DNA from: Xylophilus sp. GW821-FHT01B05
GTDB taxonomy: Bacteria; Pseudomonadota; Gammaproteobacteria; Burkholderiales; Burkholderiaceae_C
Length of the DNA stretch: 64,000 nt
Direction of reading: 5' to 3'
Assembly: GCA_038961845.1 (NCBI GenBank)
Contig: CP152408.1
Span: forward strand, 3,782,001-3,846,000
Below are positions 34,009 through 41,265 of the stretch, piece by piece; the stretch's first letter is position 1, and every line of letters starts with the position of its first letter. The translations under genes and the position numbers were made by a program. The notes below the pieces were generated by a model, which did not search any database, was not told the origin of the DNA, and saw nothing but the letters and a program-made list of their open reading frames with translations.

Positions 34009-34974
34009 TTACTTCTGGATGTGCAGGCTGCCGAGCAGGGTCTTGAAGTAGTCGGACTGGCTGTTCATGAAGGCCTGGAACTGCACGCCGTCCAGGTAGG
34101 CAGGCAGCAGGTTGGCGCGCAACAGCGCGTCGCGAAAGGCAGGGTCCTCGGCGGTCTTGCGCGTGGCCTCGCGCAGCACCTGCACCACCTCGGGCGGCGT
34201 GCCCAGCGGCACGCCCAGGCCGCGCCAGGTGCCCAGCACGAGGTCGGTGCCCTTCTCCTTGAAGGTCGGCACCTTGTCATAGGGCGCGCCCAGGCGGCGC
34301 TCGGCCATGGACACCAGCACGCGCACCTTGCCAGCCGCGACAAAAGAGCCGATCTCGGCCGGGCTCACCGTGATCGCATCCACATGGCCGCCCACCAGCG
34401 CCATGACGCTGGGCGCCGCGCCCTGGTAGGGCACGTGGTTGAACTTGACGCCGGTCTTCTCCTCGACCGCAGCGGCCGCCAGGTGCCAGATGGAGCCGGT
34501 GCCGGCGTTGCCCATGGTCACGCTGCCCGGCTGCTGGCGCGCGCGGGCCAGCAGATCGTCTATCGACTGCCAGGGCGCATCCGCGCGCACCGCGATCAGG
34601 CCCGGGTCGCCGTTGAGCCGCGCCAGCGGAATGAAGTCCGCCGTCGTGACCTTGGTCATGTTCAGGTGCGGGATGATCGCCAGCTCTGAGATCAGCACGC
34701 CGATCTTGTAGCCATCGGGCACGGCGCGCTGCACCTCGGTCATGGCGATGCCGCCGCTCGCGCCCGGCTTGTTGCTCACCACGATGGGCTGCGGCAGGTA
34801 CTTCTTGGCCGTGTCGGCAAACAGCCGCGCCATCACGTCGGTGCCGCCACCGGCGGATGAGGGCACGATCATCTCGATCGGCCGGCTCGGGTAGTCGGCA
34901 GCGGCCGCCACCGTGGCAGACAGCGCCGCCATGGCGCCCAGAAGCGCGGGCAAGGCAATGCGTAGCAGTTTCAT
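34009..34974 (-). CDS. Bug/TctC-type solute-binding protein
   Basis: This 321-residue periplasmic binding protein has a signal peptide (cleavage after ATVAAA). The mature part has YPSRPIEMIVPSSAGGGTDVMA, VVSNKPGASGGIAM, DGYKIGVL and VPYQGAAPSVMAL. It lies 28 bp before the dehydratase gene and 29 bp after the SDR gene in a three-gene operon, so it most likely captures the sugar acid that the two enzymes metabolise. No membrane subunits are adjacent. Confidence 0.9.
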   Translation of the reverse strand: MKLLRIALPALLGAMAALSATVAAAADYPSRPIEMIVPSSAGGGTDVMARLFADTAKKYLPQPIVVSNKPGASGGIAMTEVQRAVPDGYKIGVLISELAIIPHLNMTKVTTADFIPLARLNGDPGLIAVRADAPWQSIDDLLARARQQPGSVTMGNAGTGSIWHLAAAAVEEKTGVKFNHVPYQGAAPSVMALVGGHVDAITVSPAEIGSFVAAGKVRVLVSMAERRLGAPYDKVPTFKEKGTDLVLGTWRGLGVPLGTPPEVVQVLREATRKTAEDPAFRDALLRANLLPAYLDGVQFQAFMNSQSDYFKTLLGSLHIQK

Positions 34975-35003
34975 GGTTGTCTCCGTTTTTTTCTGATGGG
35001 CGT

Positions 35004-35774
35004 TTAGAGCACCGCCAACATGCCGCCGTCGACGTAGAGGATCTGCCCGTTGACGTAGTCCGACGCGGCCGATGCCAGGAAGATCGCCGCCCCGGCCAGC
35101 TCCTGCGGCTGGCCCCAGCGGCGTGCCGGCGTGCGCGCCTTGACCCAGCCGTCAAATGCCGGGTTCTGGATCAGCGCCGTGTTCATCTCGGTGGCCATGT
35201 AGCCCGGCCCTATCGCGTTGGCCTGGATGCCGTGCTCGGCCCATTCGGCGGTCATGGCGCGGGTCAGCATCTTGATGCCGCCCTTGGCCGCGGTATAGGG
35301 CGCCACGGTGGCGCGCGCGGCCTCGCTGGTGAGCGAGCCGATGTTGATGATCTTGCCGCCGCGCCCGCGCGCGATCATGCGGCGCGCCGCCTCGCGCCCG
35401 ACCAAAAAGGCGCTGGTGAGATTGGTGCGCAGCACCTGCTCCCACTCCGCCAACGCCAGCTCGACCAACGGCTTGCGCAACTGGATGCCGGCGTTGTTGA
35501 CCAGGATGTCCACCTCGATACCGGCCGCGTCCAGGCCGGCAAAGCCCTGGCACACCGCGGCCTCGTCCGCCACGTCGAAGGCGGCGGCTTCGGCCGCATG
35601 GCCCTTGGCGCGCAAGGCCTCGACCGAGCGGGCCAGGCGCTCGGGATCGACGCCGTTGAGCACCACGCGGGCACCGGCCTGCGCCAGCGCCTCGGCCATC
35701 GCATGCCCCAGGCCGCGCGAAGAACCCGTCACCAGCGCGGTGCGCCCGGAAAGATCAAAGAGAGGATGGGACAT
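35004..35774 (-). CDS. Short-chain dehydrogenase/reductase (gluconate 5-dehydrogenase-like)
   Basis: This is a 256-residue classical SDR. The cofactor motif is TGSSRGLGHAMA near residue 17, NNAG is present, and the catalytic Ser and YxxxK appear in INIGSLTSE and APYTAAKGG. The C-terminus DYVNGQILYVDGGM is standard. The closest pattern is gluconate 5-dehydrogenase (IdnO-like), which interconverts 5-ketogluconate and gluconate. It is the first gene of the operon with Bug and dehydratase genes, so oxidation or reduction of a sugar acid is the likely role. ATG 35774 is preferred over an upstream start at 35936 that would run through the operator. Confidence 0.83.
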   Translation of the reverse strand: MSHPLFDLSGRTALVTGSSRGLGHAMAEALAQAGARVVLNGVDPERLARSVEALRAKGHAAEAAAFDVADEAAVCQGFAGLDAAGIEVDILVNNAGIQLRKPLVELALAEWEQVLRTNLTSAFLVGREAARRMIARGRGGKIINIGSLTSEAARATVAPYTAAKGGIKMLTRAMTAEWAEHGIQANAIGPGYMATEMNTALIQNPAFDGWVKARTPARRWGQPQELAGAAIFLASAASDYVNGQILYVDGGMLAVL

Positions 35775-35829
35775 GGTGGGTGCGGCGGCCTGGATGAGAG
35801 GTTGAAGGCTTGTGTCTGCGAAAGAATAC

Positions 35830-35843
35830 TGTGATATTTCACA
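35830..35843. promoter_or_regulatory. Palindromic operator between SDR operon and GntR-like gene
   Basis: TGTGA-TATT-TCACA is a perfect 5+4+5 palindrome embedded in a longer imperfect repeat (GAATACTGTG to CACAATACTTC) in an AT-rich patch of the 232-bp divergent promoter. The 4-base spacer is shorter than the 6 of a CRP site, so a GntR-type operator for the neighbouring regulator is more likely. Confidence 0.55.
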
Positions 35844-36006
35844 ATACTTCTCGGTATTAACCCTGTCGGTGCTGGCGAGAGACATGGCCTGGCATCCCCT
35901 GCAGTCGGCAACGGAAATCCAGGTTTTTGGTGGCATATCAGCCTATGCTCGGCGCCACCCGCCAGCCGCCCGGCGGGCATTGATAGCCTGGAGCAGCAGC
36001 ACAGAG

Positions 36007-36789
36007 ATGGCTTCGTCCACCCGCCCCGCCCCCCTGAAGACCAAGGCCGCCCCGGCGCCGGATGCGCCGCGCCGCCGCAGCACGGTCAACCTGTCTGACC
36101 TGGCCTATGAACGCCTGGAAGAGTTGCTGGTCAGTTGCGCGCTCAAGCCCGGCCGCTTCCTGGCCACGCATGAGCTGCAGGCCATGGTGGGCTGTGGCCG
36201 CACGCCCGTGCTGCAGGCCGTCAACCGCCTGGCGGCCGACACGCTGGTGGCCGTGACACCACGGCACGGCCTGCAGATCGTGCCGGTGAACCTCACCCGC
36301 GACCGGGTGCTGCTGCGCCTGCGGCGCGACATGGAGCGCTTCGTCATCCGCCTGGCAACCGAGCGCTCCGGTGCCTCCGAGCGCAACCAGATGCTGCACC
36401 TCAAGCGCCAGTTGAGCGAGCACCGCGCCAACATCAGCCTGGAGCAGTTCAACCTGGTGGACCGGCGCATCGACCAACTGCTATTGGCCGCAGCGGGCGA
36501 GCCTTTTGTCGAGAACACGCTCCGGCCGCTGCACACCATCTTCCGGCGCATCGGCTGGATCTATCACATGCAGACCAAGCAGGGCGTGGACCTGCACGAC
36601 ACGGTGGACGGCCACATCGCCGTGATCGACGCCGTCGCCAGCGGCAAGGCCGACGCGGCCATTGCCGCCTCGGACCGGCTGATGGACTTCGTCGAGGGCA
36701 TGTTCGACGTGCTCGAGCGCGAGGTAGACCCGGCCCTGCTCGACTGCAGCCTTACGGAGCTGGACGGCAGCTTCCTGCGGGCGCCGTAG
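36007..36789 (+). CDS. GntR-family (FCD-type) transcriptional regulator
   Basis: This 260-residue regulator has an N-terminal winged HTH (about 28-95: DLAYERLEELLVSCALKPGRFLATHELQAMVGCGRTPVLQAVNRL) and an all-helical FCD-like effector domain (RRDMERFVIRLATERSG, DLHDTVDGHIAVIDAVASGKADAA). It is divergent from the SDR-Bug-dehydratase operon with a palindrome between, which is the probable regulon. The HTH departs slightly from the usual GntR signature, and the metal-binding histidines of FCD domains are only partly evident. ATG 36007 was chosen close to the HTH. Confidence 0.8.
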   Translation: MASSTRPAPLKTKAAPAPDAPRRRSTVNLSDLAYERLEELLVSCALKPGRFLATHELQAMVGCGRTPVLQAVNRLAADTLVAVTPRHGLQIVPVNLTRDRVLLRLRRDMERFVIRLATERSGASERNQMLHLKRQLSEHRANISLEQFNLVDRRIDQLLLAAAGEPFVENTLRPLHTIFRRIGWIYHMQTKQGVDLHDTVDGHIAVIDAVASGKADAAIAASDRLMDFVEGMFDVLEREVDPALLDCSLTELDGSFLRAP

Positions 36790-36807
36790 GCGCTGCGCGC
36801 GCCTCGC

Positions 36808-37590
36808 TCAGGCGCGCTTCTTGAAGTGCGCAGAGGCGCTGCTGGAGGCCGCGATCTCGCCCGCCGTCTCCAGCAGCACCGGGCCCAGTTCCAGCATGCG
36901 CTCTTCCGTCAGGCGCACCAGCGGGCCGGCGATGGTGACGACGCCGATGACGGATTTCTGCGGCCCCCACACCGGCGCGGCCATGGCGGTCATGGCTGGG
37001 GCGAATACCTCGCTGATCATGCTGTAGCCGCGCTTGCGGCAGGCCTTGAGGTAGGCCAGCAGCGCCTTCACCGTGGTCGGGGCGCGCGGGCCGTAGTCCT
37101 CCACCCGGCCAAAGCCCTGGCGCGCCACCAGCTCCAGCGCCTGCTCGTCGCTCATGGTGGACAGCCAGGCATGGCCGGCCGCGCTGCAAGAGAGGTTGAC
37201 CGACAGGCCCATGTCCGGGTCGTAGCGCAGGCCACGGGTCGCGCCCTGCGCCTTAGCGACGAAGGTCAGCTCGTCGCCGTCGATCACCGCCAGCCGCACC
37301 AGCTCGCCCGACGCCACTGCCAGCCGGTCCAGCAGCGGCTGCGCCACATCGACGATGCCGCTGTTGCTGAGAAAGCTCAGGCCCAGGGATACCAGCTTGA
37401 TGGTCAAGGTGTATTCGCCCTGCTGCCGCTCCTGCCGCACATAGCCGCAGCGGCAGAGTTCGGTCAGCAGCCGGTGCGTGGCGCTGAGCGGCATGTCCAG
37501 CTCGGTGGCCAGGGCCGACAGGCTGCAGCCGTCCGGCTCGCGGGACAGGCTTTCTAGGACCTTGAAGCTTCTCTCAAGGATGGAACTCAT
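36808..37590 (-). CDS. IclR-family transcriptional regulator
   Basis: This 260-residue regulator has an N-terminal winged HTH (LERSFKVLESLSREPDGCSLSALATELDMPLSATHRLLTEL) and the C-terminal effector domain (MISEVFAPAMTAMAAPVWG and VIGVVTIAGPLVRLTEE). It diverges from a TRAP transporter/aroQ operon, and a TGGAAA-N3-TTTCCA palindrome lies between them. ATG 37590 gives the standard N-terminus; a longer frame starts at 37713 but would cover the operator. It is convergent with the GntR-like gene, 18 bp apart. Confidence 0.88.
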   Translation of the reverse strand: MSSILERSFKVLESLSREPDGCSLSALATELDMPLSATHRLLTELCRCGYVRQERQQGEYTLTIKLVSLGLSFLSNSGIVDVAQPLLDRLAVASGELVRLAVIDGDELTFVAKAQGATRGLRYDPDMGLSVNLSCSAAGHAWLSTMSDEQALELVARQGFGRVEDYGPRAPTTVKALLAYLKACRKRGYSMISEVFAPAMTAMAAPVWGPQKSVIGVVTIAGPLVRLTEERMLELGPVLLETAGEIAASSSASAHFKKRA

Positions 37591-37654
37591 CGAACGTCTC
37601 CCGTGTGTCGTGTGCCCGGTCGACGGGCGGTCTATTGTAAATATCAATTCTATA

Positions 37655-37669
37655 TGGAAAATCTTTCCA
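37655..37669. promoter_or_regulatory. IclR-type operator TGGAAA-N3-TTTCCA
   Basis: TGGAAAATCTTTCCA is a perfect 6+3+6 palindrome and matches the 15-bp IclR consensus (TGGAAATNATTTCCA) at nearly every position. It lies in an AT-rich region 65 bp upstream of the IclR start and 92 bp before the TRAP dctP start. Confidence 0.7.
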
Positions 37670-37761
37670 CATGTTGCTATGATGCGCCAGCCCCGGCCAC
37701 GAAGCCAGGGCACACGGTGCGGCCCAAGGCGCCGCAGCTCGCCCTTTCATGGAGACAACAC

Positions 37762-38766
37762 ATGAGCATTCGACTGATCTGCGCGGCCGCCCTCGGCCTG
37801 TCGCTCGCATTCCAGGCCCCGGCCTTCGCGCAGGTGCAGGAGCACACCATCCGCTTCGGCCACCTCAACAACGCCGACCACCCGGTGAGCTTTGGCGTCA
37901 AGCGCTTTGGCGAGCTGGTGGCCGCCAAGAGCGGCGGCAAGATGAAGGTGCTGGAGTTCCCGGCCTCGCAGCTCGGCAACGAGATGCAGCAGCAGTCGGC
38001 CCTGCAGGGCGGCGTGCAGCAGATGTCGGCGCCGGCCACGACCTCGCTGGCAGGCATCGTCAAGGAGTTCGGCCTGCTGGACTTTCCCTTTGCCGTGGGC
38101 AGCTTCGCGCAGGCCGACGCCCTGCTCGACGGCCCGCTGGGCCAGACGCTGATCGCCAAGCTCCCGGAAAAGGGCCTGGTCGCCCTGGGCTACTGGGACC
38201 TGGGCTTTCGCAACGTCACCAACAGCAAGCGGCCGATCACCCGGCCGGAAGATCTCGAAGGCCTGAAGATCCGCGTGATCCCCAACCCGGTGTTCCTCGA
38301 CACCTTCAAGGCTTTCAAGGCCAACCCGGTACCCATGCCCTTTGCCGAGCTGTATGGCGCGCTCGAGTCCAAGGCGGTCGATGGCCAGGAAAACCCGTTC
38401 TCGGTGATCCTGTCCAACAAGTTCTTCGAGGTGCAGAAGTACCTGAGCGCCACCAACCACGTGTACGCCGCCAACATCGTGCTGGTGTCCAAGAAGTTCT
38501 GGGACCAGCTGTCGCCGGCCGAGCAAAAGATCATGAACGACGCGGCCAACGAGGCCCGCGGCTACCAGCGCCAGGTCAGCCGCGCCGCCGCCCAGAGCGC
38601 CGTGGCCGACCTGCAGGCCAAGGGCGTGCAGTTCAACGAAGTGAGCCCGGCCGAGCAGGCCCGCATGCGCCAGGTGGCCAAGCCAACGGTAGACCGCTTC
38701 GCCGCCTCCTATGACCCGGCCATCGTCAAGCTCTACAACGAAGAGCTGGCCCGCATCCGCCCGTAA
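37762..38766 (+). CDS. dctP: TRAP transporter substrate-binding protein (DctP)
   Basis: This 334-residue periplasmic protein captures an acidic substrate for a TRAP secondary transporter. The signal peptide ends APAFA. DctP marks are IRFGHLNNADHPVSFGVKRF, FPASQLGNE, the binding-site arginine segment PEDLEGLKIRVIPNPVFLD and the SKAVDGQENPFSVILSNKFFEVQKYLS stretch. An RBS GGAGAC lies 8 bp ahead. It is followed by aroQ and then by dctQ and dctM, an unusual order because the three transporter genes are split. The ligand is probably an aromatic-pathway acid such as quinate, shikimate or dehydroquinate, from the aroQ neighbour. Confidence 0.9.
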   Translation: MSIRLICAAALGLSLAFQAPAFAQVQEHTIRFGHLNNADHPVSFGVKRFGELVAAKSGGKMKVLEFPASQLGNEMQQQSALQGGVQQMSAPATTSLAGIVKEFGLLDFPFAVGSFAQADALLDGPLGQTLIAKLPEKGLVALGYWDLGFRNVTNSKRPITRPEDLEGLKIRVIPNPVFLDTFKAFKANPVPMPFAELYGALESKAVDGQENPFSVILSNKFFEVQKYLSATNHVYAANIVLVSKKFWDQLSPAEQKIMNDAANEARGYQRQVSRAAAQSAVADLQAKGVQFNEVSPAEQARMRQVAKPTVDRFAASYDPAIVKLYNEELARIRP

Positions 38767-38782
38767 ACCGCCGCAGCGCCCC

Positions 38783-39241
38783 ATGAAGATTCTTGTTCTC
38801 CACGGCCCGAACCTCAACCTGTTCGGGCGCCGCGAGCCGCACATCTACGGCACGACCACGCTGGCGCAGATCAACGACCGGCTGCAGGCACTGGCCGCCA
38901 CGCTGGAGGTGCAGCTGGAAGTCATGCAGTCCAACCACGAGGGGGCGCTGGTGGACTTCCTGCACCGCTTCATCGACGAGGCGGACGGCGCACTGGTCAA
39001 CCCCGCCGGGCTGACCCAGCACGGCGTGCCGCTGCACGACGCCATCAAGGCCATGCCCTTTCCCACGCTGGAAGTGCACATGTCCAACATCGCCGCGCGC
39101 GAGGCCTGGCGTGCGCACTCCATCATTTCCCCGGCGGTCAAGGGAACCATCCAGGGATTGGGGGCGCACTCCTATACCGCAGCGCTGCGCGCGCTCACCG
39201 AGCTGCTGCGCGACGCTAGGCTAGTGTCGCGTCAAGCATGA
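38783..39241 (+). CDS. aroQ: Type II 3-dehydroquinate dehydratase
   Basis: This 152-residue enzyme interconverts 3-dehydroquinate and 3-dehydroshikimate. The N-terminus ILVLHGPNLNLFGRREPHIYG carries the catalytic tyrosine (Y22) and arginine, H99 lies in EVHMSNIAARE, and AHSIISPAVKGTIQGLGAHSY is standard. The active-site asparagine loop reads NPAGLTQHG rather than the usual NPGAYTHTS. The last residues (about LVSRQA) and stop codon are encoded by the left terminal repeat of the 165-bp element at 39221, so the original C-terminus was replaced. Location inside a TRAP operon suggests a catabolic role in quinate/shikimate use. Confidence 0.9.
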   Translation: MKILVLHGPNLNLFGRREPHIYGTTTLAQINDRLQALAATLEVQLEVMQSNHEGALVDFLHRFIDEADGALVNPAGLTQHGVPLHDAIKAMPFPTLEVHMSNIAAREAWRAHSIISPAVKGTIQGLGAHSYTAALRALTELLRDARLVSRQA

Positions 39242-39385
39242 TCTGCCGGTGTGCGCTTGCCCTCGCCGCGCATCGCTGCGTTGCAGCCCTTGCCCAGGCG
39301 TAAAGCCTGGCCTGCGGCCTGCGCCTTGCGCTGCACGCCGATGCCTTCGCACCCATCCGTCACCTCACGCTTGACGCGACACTAG
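39221..39385. mobile_element. MITE-like element with perfect 17-bp terminal inverted repeats
   Basis: CTAGTGTCGCGTCAAGC at 39221-39237 and its exact reverse complement at 39369-39385 bound a 165-bp segment with no open reading frame of note. The similarity of the arms continues imperfectly for another dozen bases inward. The interior holds a CCAGGC-GTAAA-GCCTGG hairpin (39294-39310). No clear target duplication is seen apart from the CTAG at each edge. It lies between aroQ and dctQ, supplies the aroQ stop codon, and may act as a transcript-processing or attenuation element within the TRAP operon. Confidence 0.75.
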
Positions 39386-39415
39386 ACCGCCACGACCACA
39401 ACAAGAGACAAACCC

Positions 39416-39988
39416 ATGGACAAGTTAATGAGCGGGGTGTGCTGGGCCCTGGAACAGCTGATCGCCCTGTGCCTGGCCGTGATGGTGGTGCTGGTGCTGG
39501 GCAACGTGGTGCTGCGCTACGGATTCAATTCCGGCATCACCCTGTCGGAGGAGGTGTCGCGCTGGCTCTTCATCTGGATGACCTTCCTGGGTGCGGTGGT
39601 GGCATTGCATGAGCACGGCCACCTGGGCGTGGACATGCTGGTGCAGCGGCTGCCCGCTGCGGCCAAGCGCGCCTGCCTGGCGCTGGGCCACCTGCTGATG
39701 CTGGGCATCGTCGGGCTGATGTTCAAGGGCAGCCTGGAGCAGGCGCGCATCAACTGGGACGTGTCGGCGCCGGTGACCGGGGCCTCGATGGCCACGGTGT
39801 ATGCGTCGGGCCTGGTGTTCTCCGTGCTGGCGGCGGCCATCCTGCTTGGCGACCTCTACAAGCTGGTCACGGGCCAGTTGACGGACGACGCGCTGGTGCT
39901 GGTGCAGGAGTCGGAAGAGTCGGTGCAGTTGCAGCAGATCCTGGGCGCAACCGGCAGTGCGCCGGGTGCGGCGAAGGGCGCGCCATGA
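39416..39988 (+). CDS. dctQ: TRAP transporter small permease (DctQ)
   Basis: This 190-residue inner-membrane protein has four predicted helices (LIALCLAVMVVLVLGNVVLRY, WLFIWMTFLGAVVALHEHGH, ACLALGHLLMLGIVGLMF, VYASGLVFSVLAAAILLGDLY). The SEEVSRWLFIWMTFLGA segment is the DctQ hallmark. It pairs with the large subunit that follows (ATGA overlap at 39985-39988). It starts 30 bp after the MITE-like element, so its transcription depends on reading through that element unless the element brings a promoter. Confidence 0.88.
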   Translation: MDKLMSGVCWALEQLIALCLAVMVVLVLGNVVLRYGFNSGITLSEEVSRWLFIWMTFLGAVVALHEHGHLGVDMLVQRLPAAAKRACLALGHLLMLGIVGLMFKGSLEQARINWDVSAPVTGASMATVYASGLVFSVLAAAILLGDLYKLVTGQLTDDALVLVQESEESVQLQQILGATGSAPGAAKGAP

Positions 39989-41265
39989 CCATCGCCGTCT
40001 TCGTCGGCTCGCTGCTGCTGGCCATGGCCATTGGCGTGCCCATCGCCTTCTCGCTGCTGGCCAGCGGCGTGGCGCTGATGTGGCACCTGAACCTGTTCGA
40101 CGCGCAGATCCTGGCGCAGAACATCATCGGCGGCGCCGACAGCTTTCCGCTGCTGGCCGTGCCCTTCTTCATGCTGGCCGGCGAGATCATGAACGTGGGC
40201 GGCCTGTCGCGCCGCATCGTCAACCTGGCGCTGGCGCTGGTCGGGCACATCAAGGGCGGCCTGGGCTACGTGACCATCATGGCCGGCTGCCTGCTGTCGG
40301 CCTTGTCGGGCTCGGCCGTGGCCGACGCCGCCGCCCTCACCGCCCTGCTGCTGCCGATGATGGTGCGCGCGGGCCACGACAAGGCGCGCGCCGGCGGCCT
40401 GATCGCGGCCACGGGCGTGATCGGCCCGGTGATCCCGCCCAGCATCGGGCTGGTGATCTTCGGCGTGGCGGCCAATGTGTCGATCTCCAAGCTCTTCATG
40501 GCGGCCATCGTGCCCGGCCTGATGATCGGCGCGGCGCTGTGGCTCACCTGGGCCTGGCTGGTGCGCCGCGAGAAGATCGTGCCGCAGCCGCGCAAGTCGG
40601 GCCCCGAGATCGCCAAGGCCGCGCGGGAGGCCATCTGGGCGCTGGTGCTGCCCATCATCATCCTGGTCGGCCTGCGCATGGGCGTGTTCACGCCCACCGA
40701 GGCGGCGGTGGTGGCCGCCGGCTATGCGCTGGCGGTGTCCACGCTGGTGTACCGGGAACTGAACCTGTCGCAGTTGCGCGCCATCTTCATCACCGCGGCC
40801 AAGACCAGCGCCGTCGTGATGTTCCTGATCGCCTGCGCCATGGTCAGCGCCTGGCTCATCACGGTGGCAGACCTGCCCTCCAAGGTGGTGGACCTGCTGC
40901 AGCCCTTCATGGACAACAAGATCCTGCTGATGTTCGCCATCATGGTGCTGGTGATGGTGGTGGGCACGGCCATGGACATGACGCCGACCATCCTGATCCT
41001 CACGCCGGTGCTGATGCCCGTGGTGCGGGCCGCCGGCATAGACCCGGTCTACTTCGGCGTGCTGTTCATCATCAACAACTCCATCGGCCTGGTGACGCCG
41101 CCGGTGGGCACGGTGCTGAATGTGGTGGCCGGCGTCGGGCGCATGAAGATGGACGACGTCACGCGCGGCGTGGTGCCCTTCATGCTGGCGGAGTTCGCCA
41201 TCATGTTCGTGATGGTGCTGTTCCCGCAGACCGTGACCTGGCCGGCCAAGTTTCTGTACGGGTGA
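39985..41265 (+). CDS. dctM: TRAP transporter large permease (DctM)
   Basis: This 426-residue inner-membrane transporter subunit has about eleven to twelve helices and uses a sodium gradient to import the acid bound by DctP. Family marks include PFFMLAGEIMNVGGLSRRIVN, GGLGYVTIMAGCLLSALSGSAVADAAAL, IPPSIGLVIFGV and NNSIGLVTPPVGTVLN. It overlaps the dctQ stop by 4 bp. Its last 65 bp overlap the 3' end of cobQ on the other strand, an unusually deep tail-to-tail overlap. Confidence 0.92.
   Translation: MTIAVFVGSLLLAMAIGVPIAFSLLASGVALMWHLNLFDAQILAQNIIGGADSFPLLAVPFFMLAGEIMNVGGLSRRIVNLALALVGHIKGGLGYVTIMAGCLLSALSGSAVADAAALTALLLPMMVRAGHDKARAGGLIAATGVIGPVIPPSIGLVIFGVAANVSISKLFMAAIVPGLMIGAALWLTWAWLVRREKIVPQPRKSGPEIAKAAREAIWALVLPIIILVGLRMGVFTPTEAAVVAAGYALAVSTLVYRELNLSQLRAIFITAAKTSAVVMFLIACAMVSAWLITVADLPSKVVDLLQPFMDNKILLMFAIMVLVMVVGTAMDMTPTILILTPVLMPVVRAAGIDPVYFGVLFIINNSIGLVTPPVGTVLNVVAGVGRMKMDDVTRGVVPFMLAEFAIMFVMVLFPQTVTWPAKFLYG

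Noticed and set aside
35830..35843. CRP/cAMP-type binding site
   Set aside because: The TGTGA/TCACA halves are separated by 4 bases instead of 6, so a GntR-type operator is the better reading.
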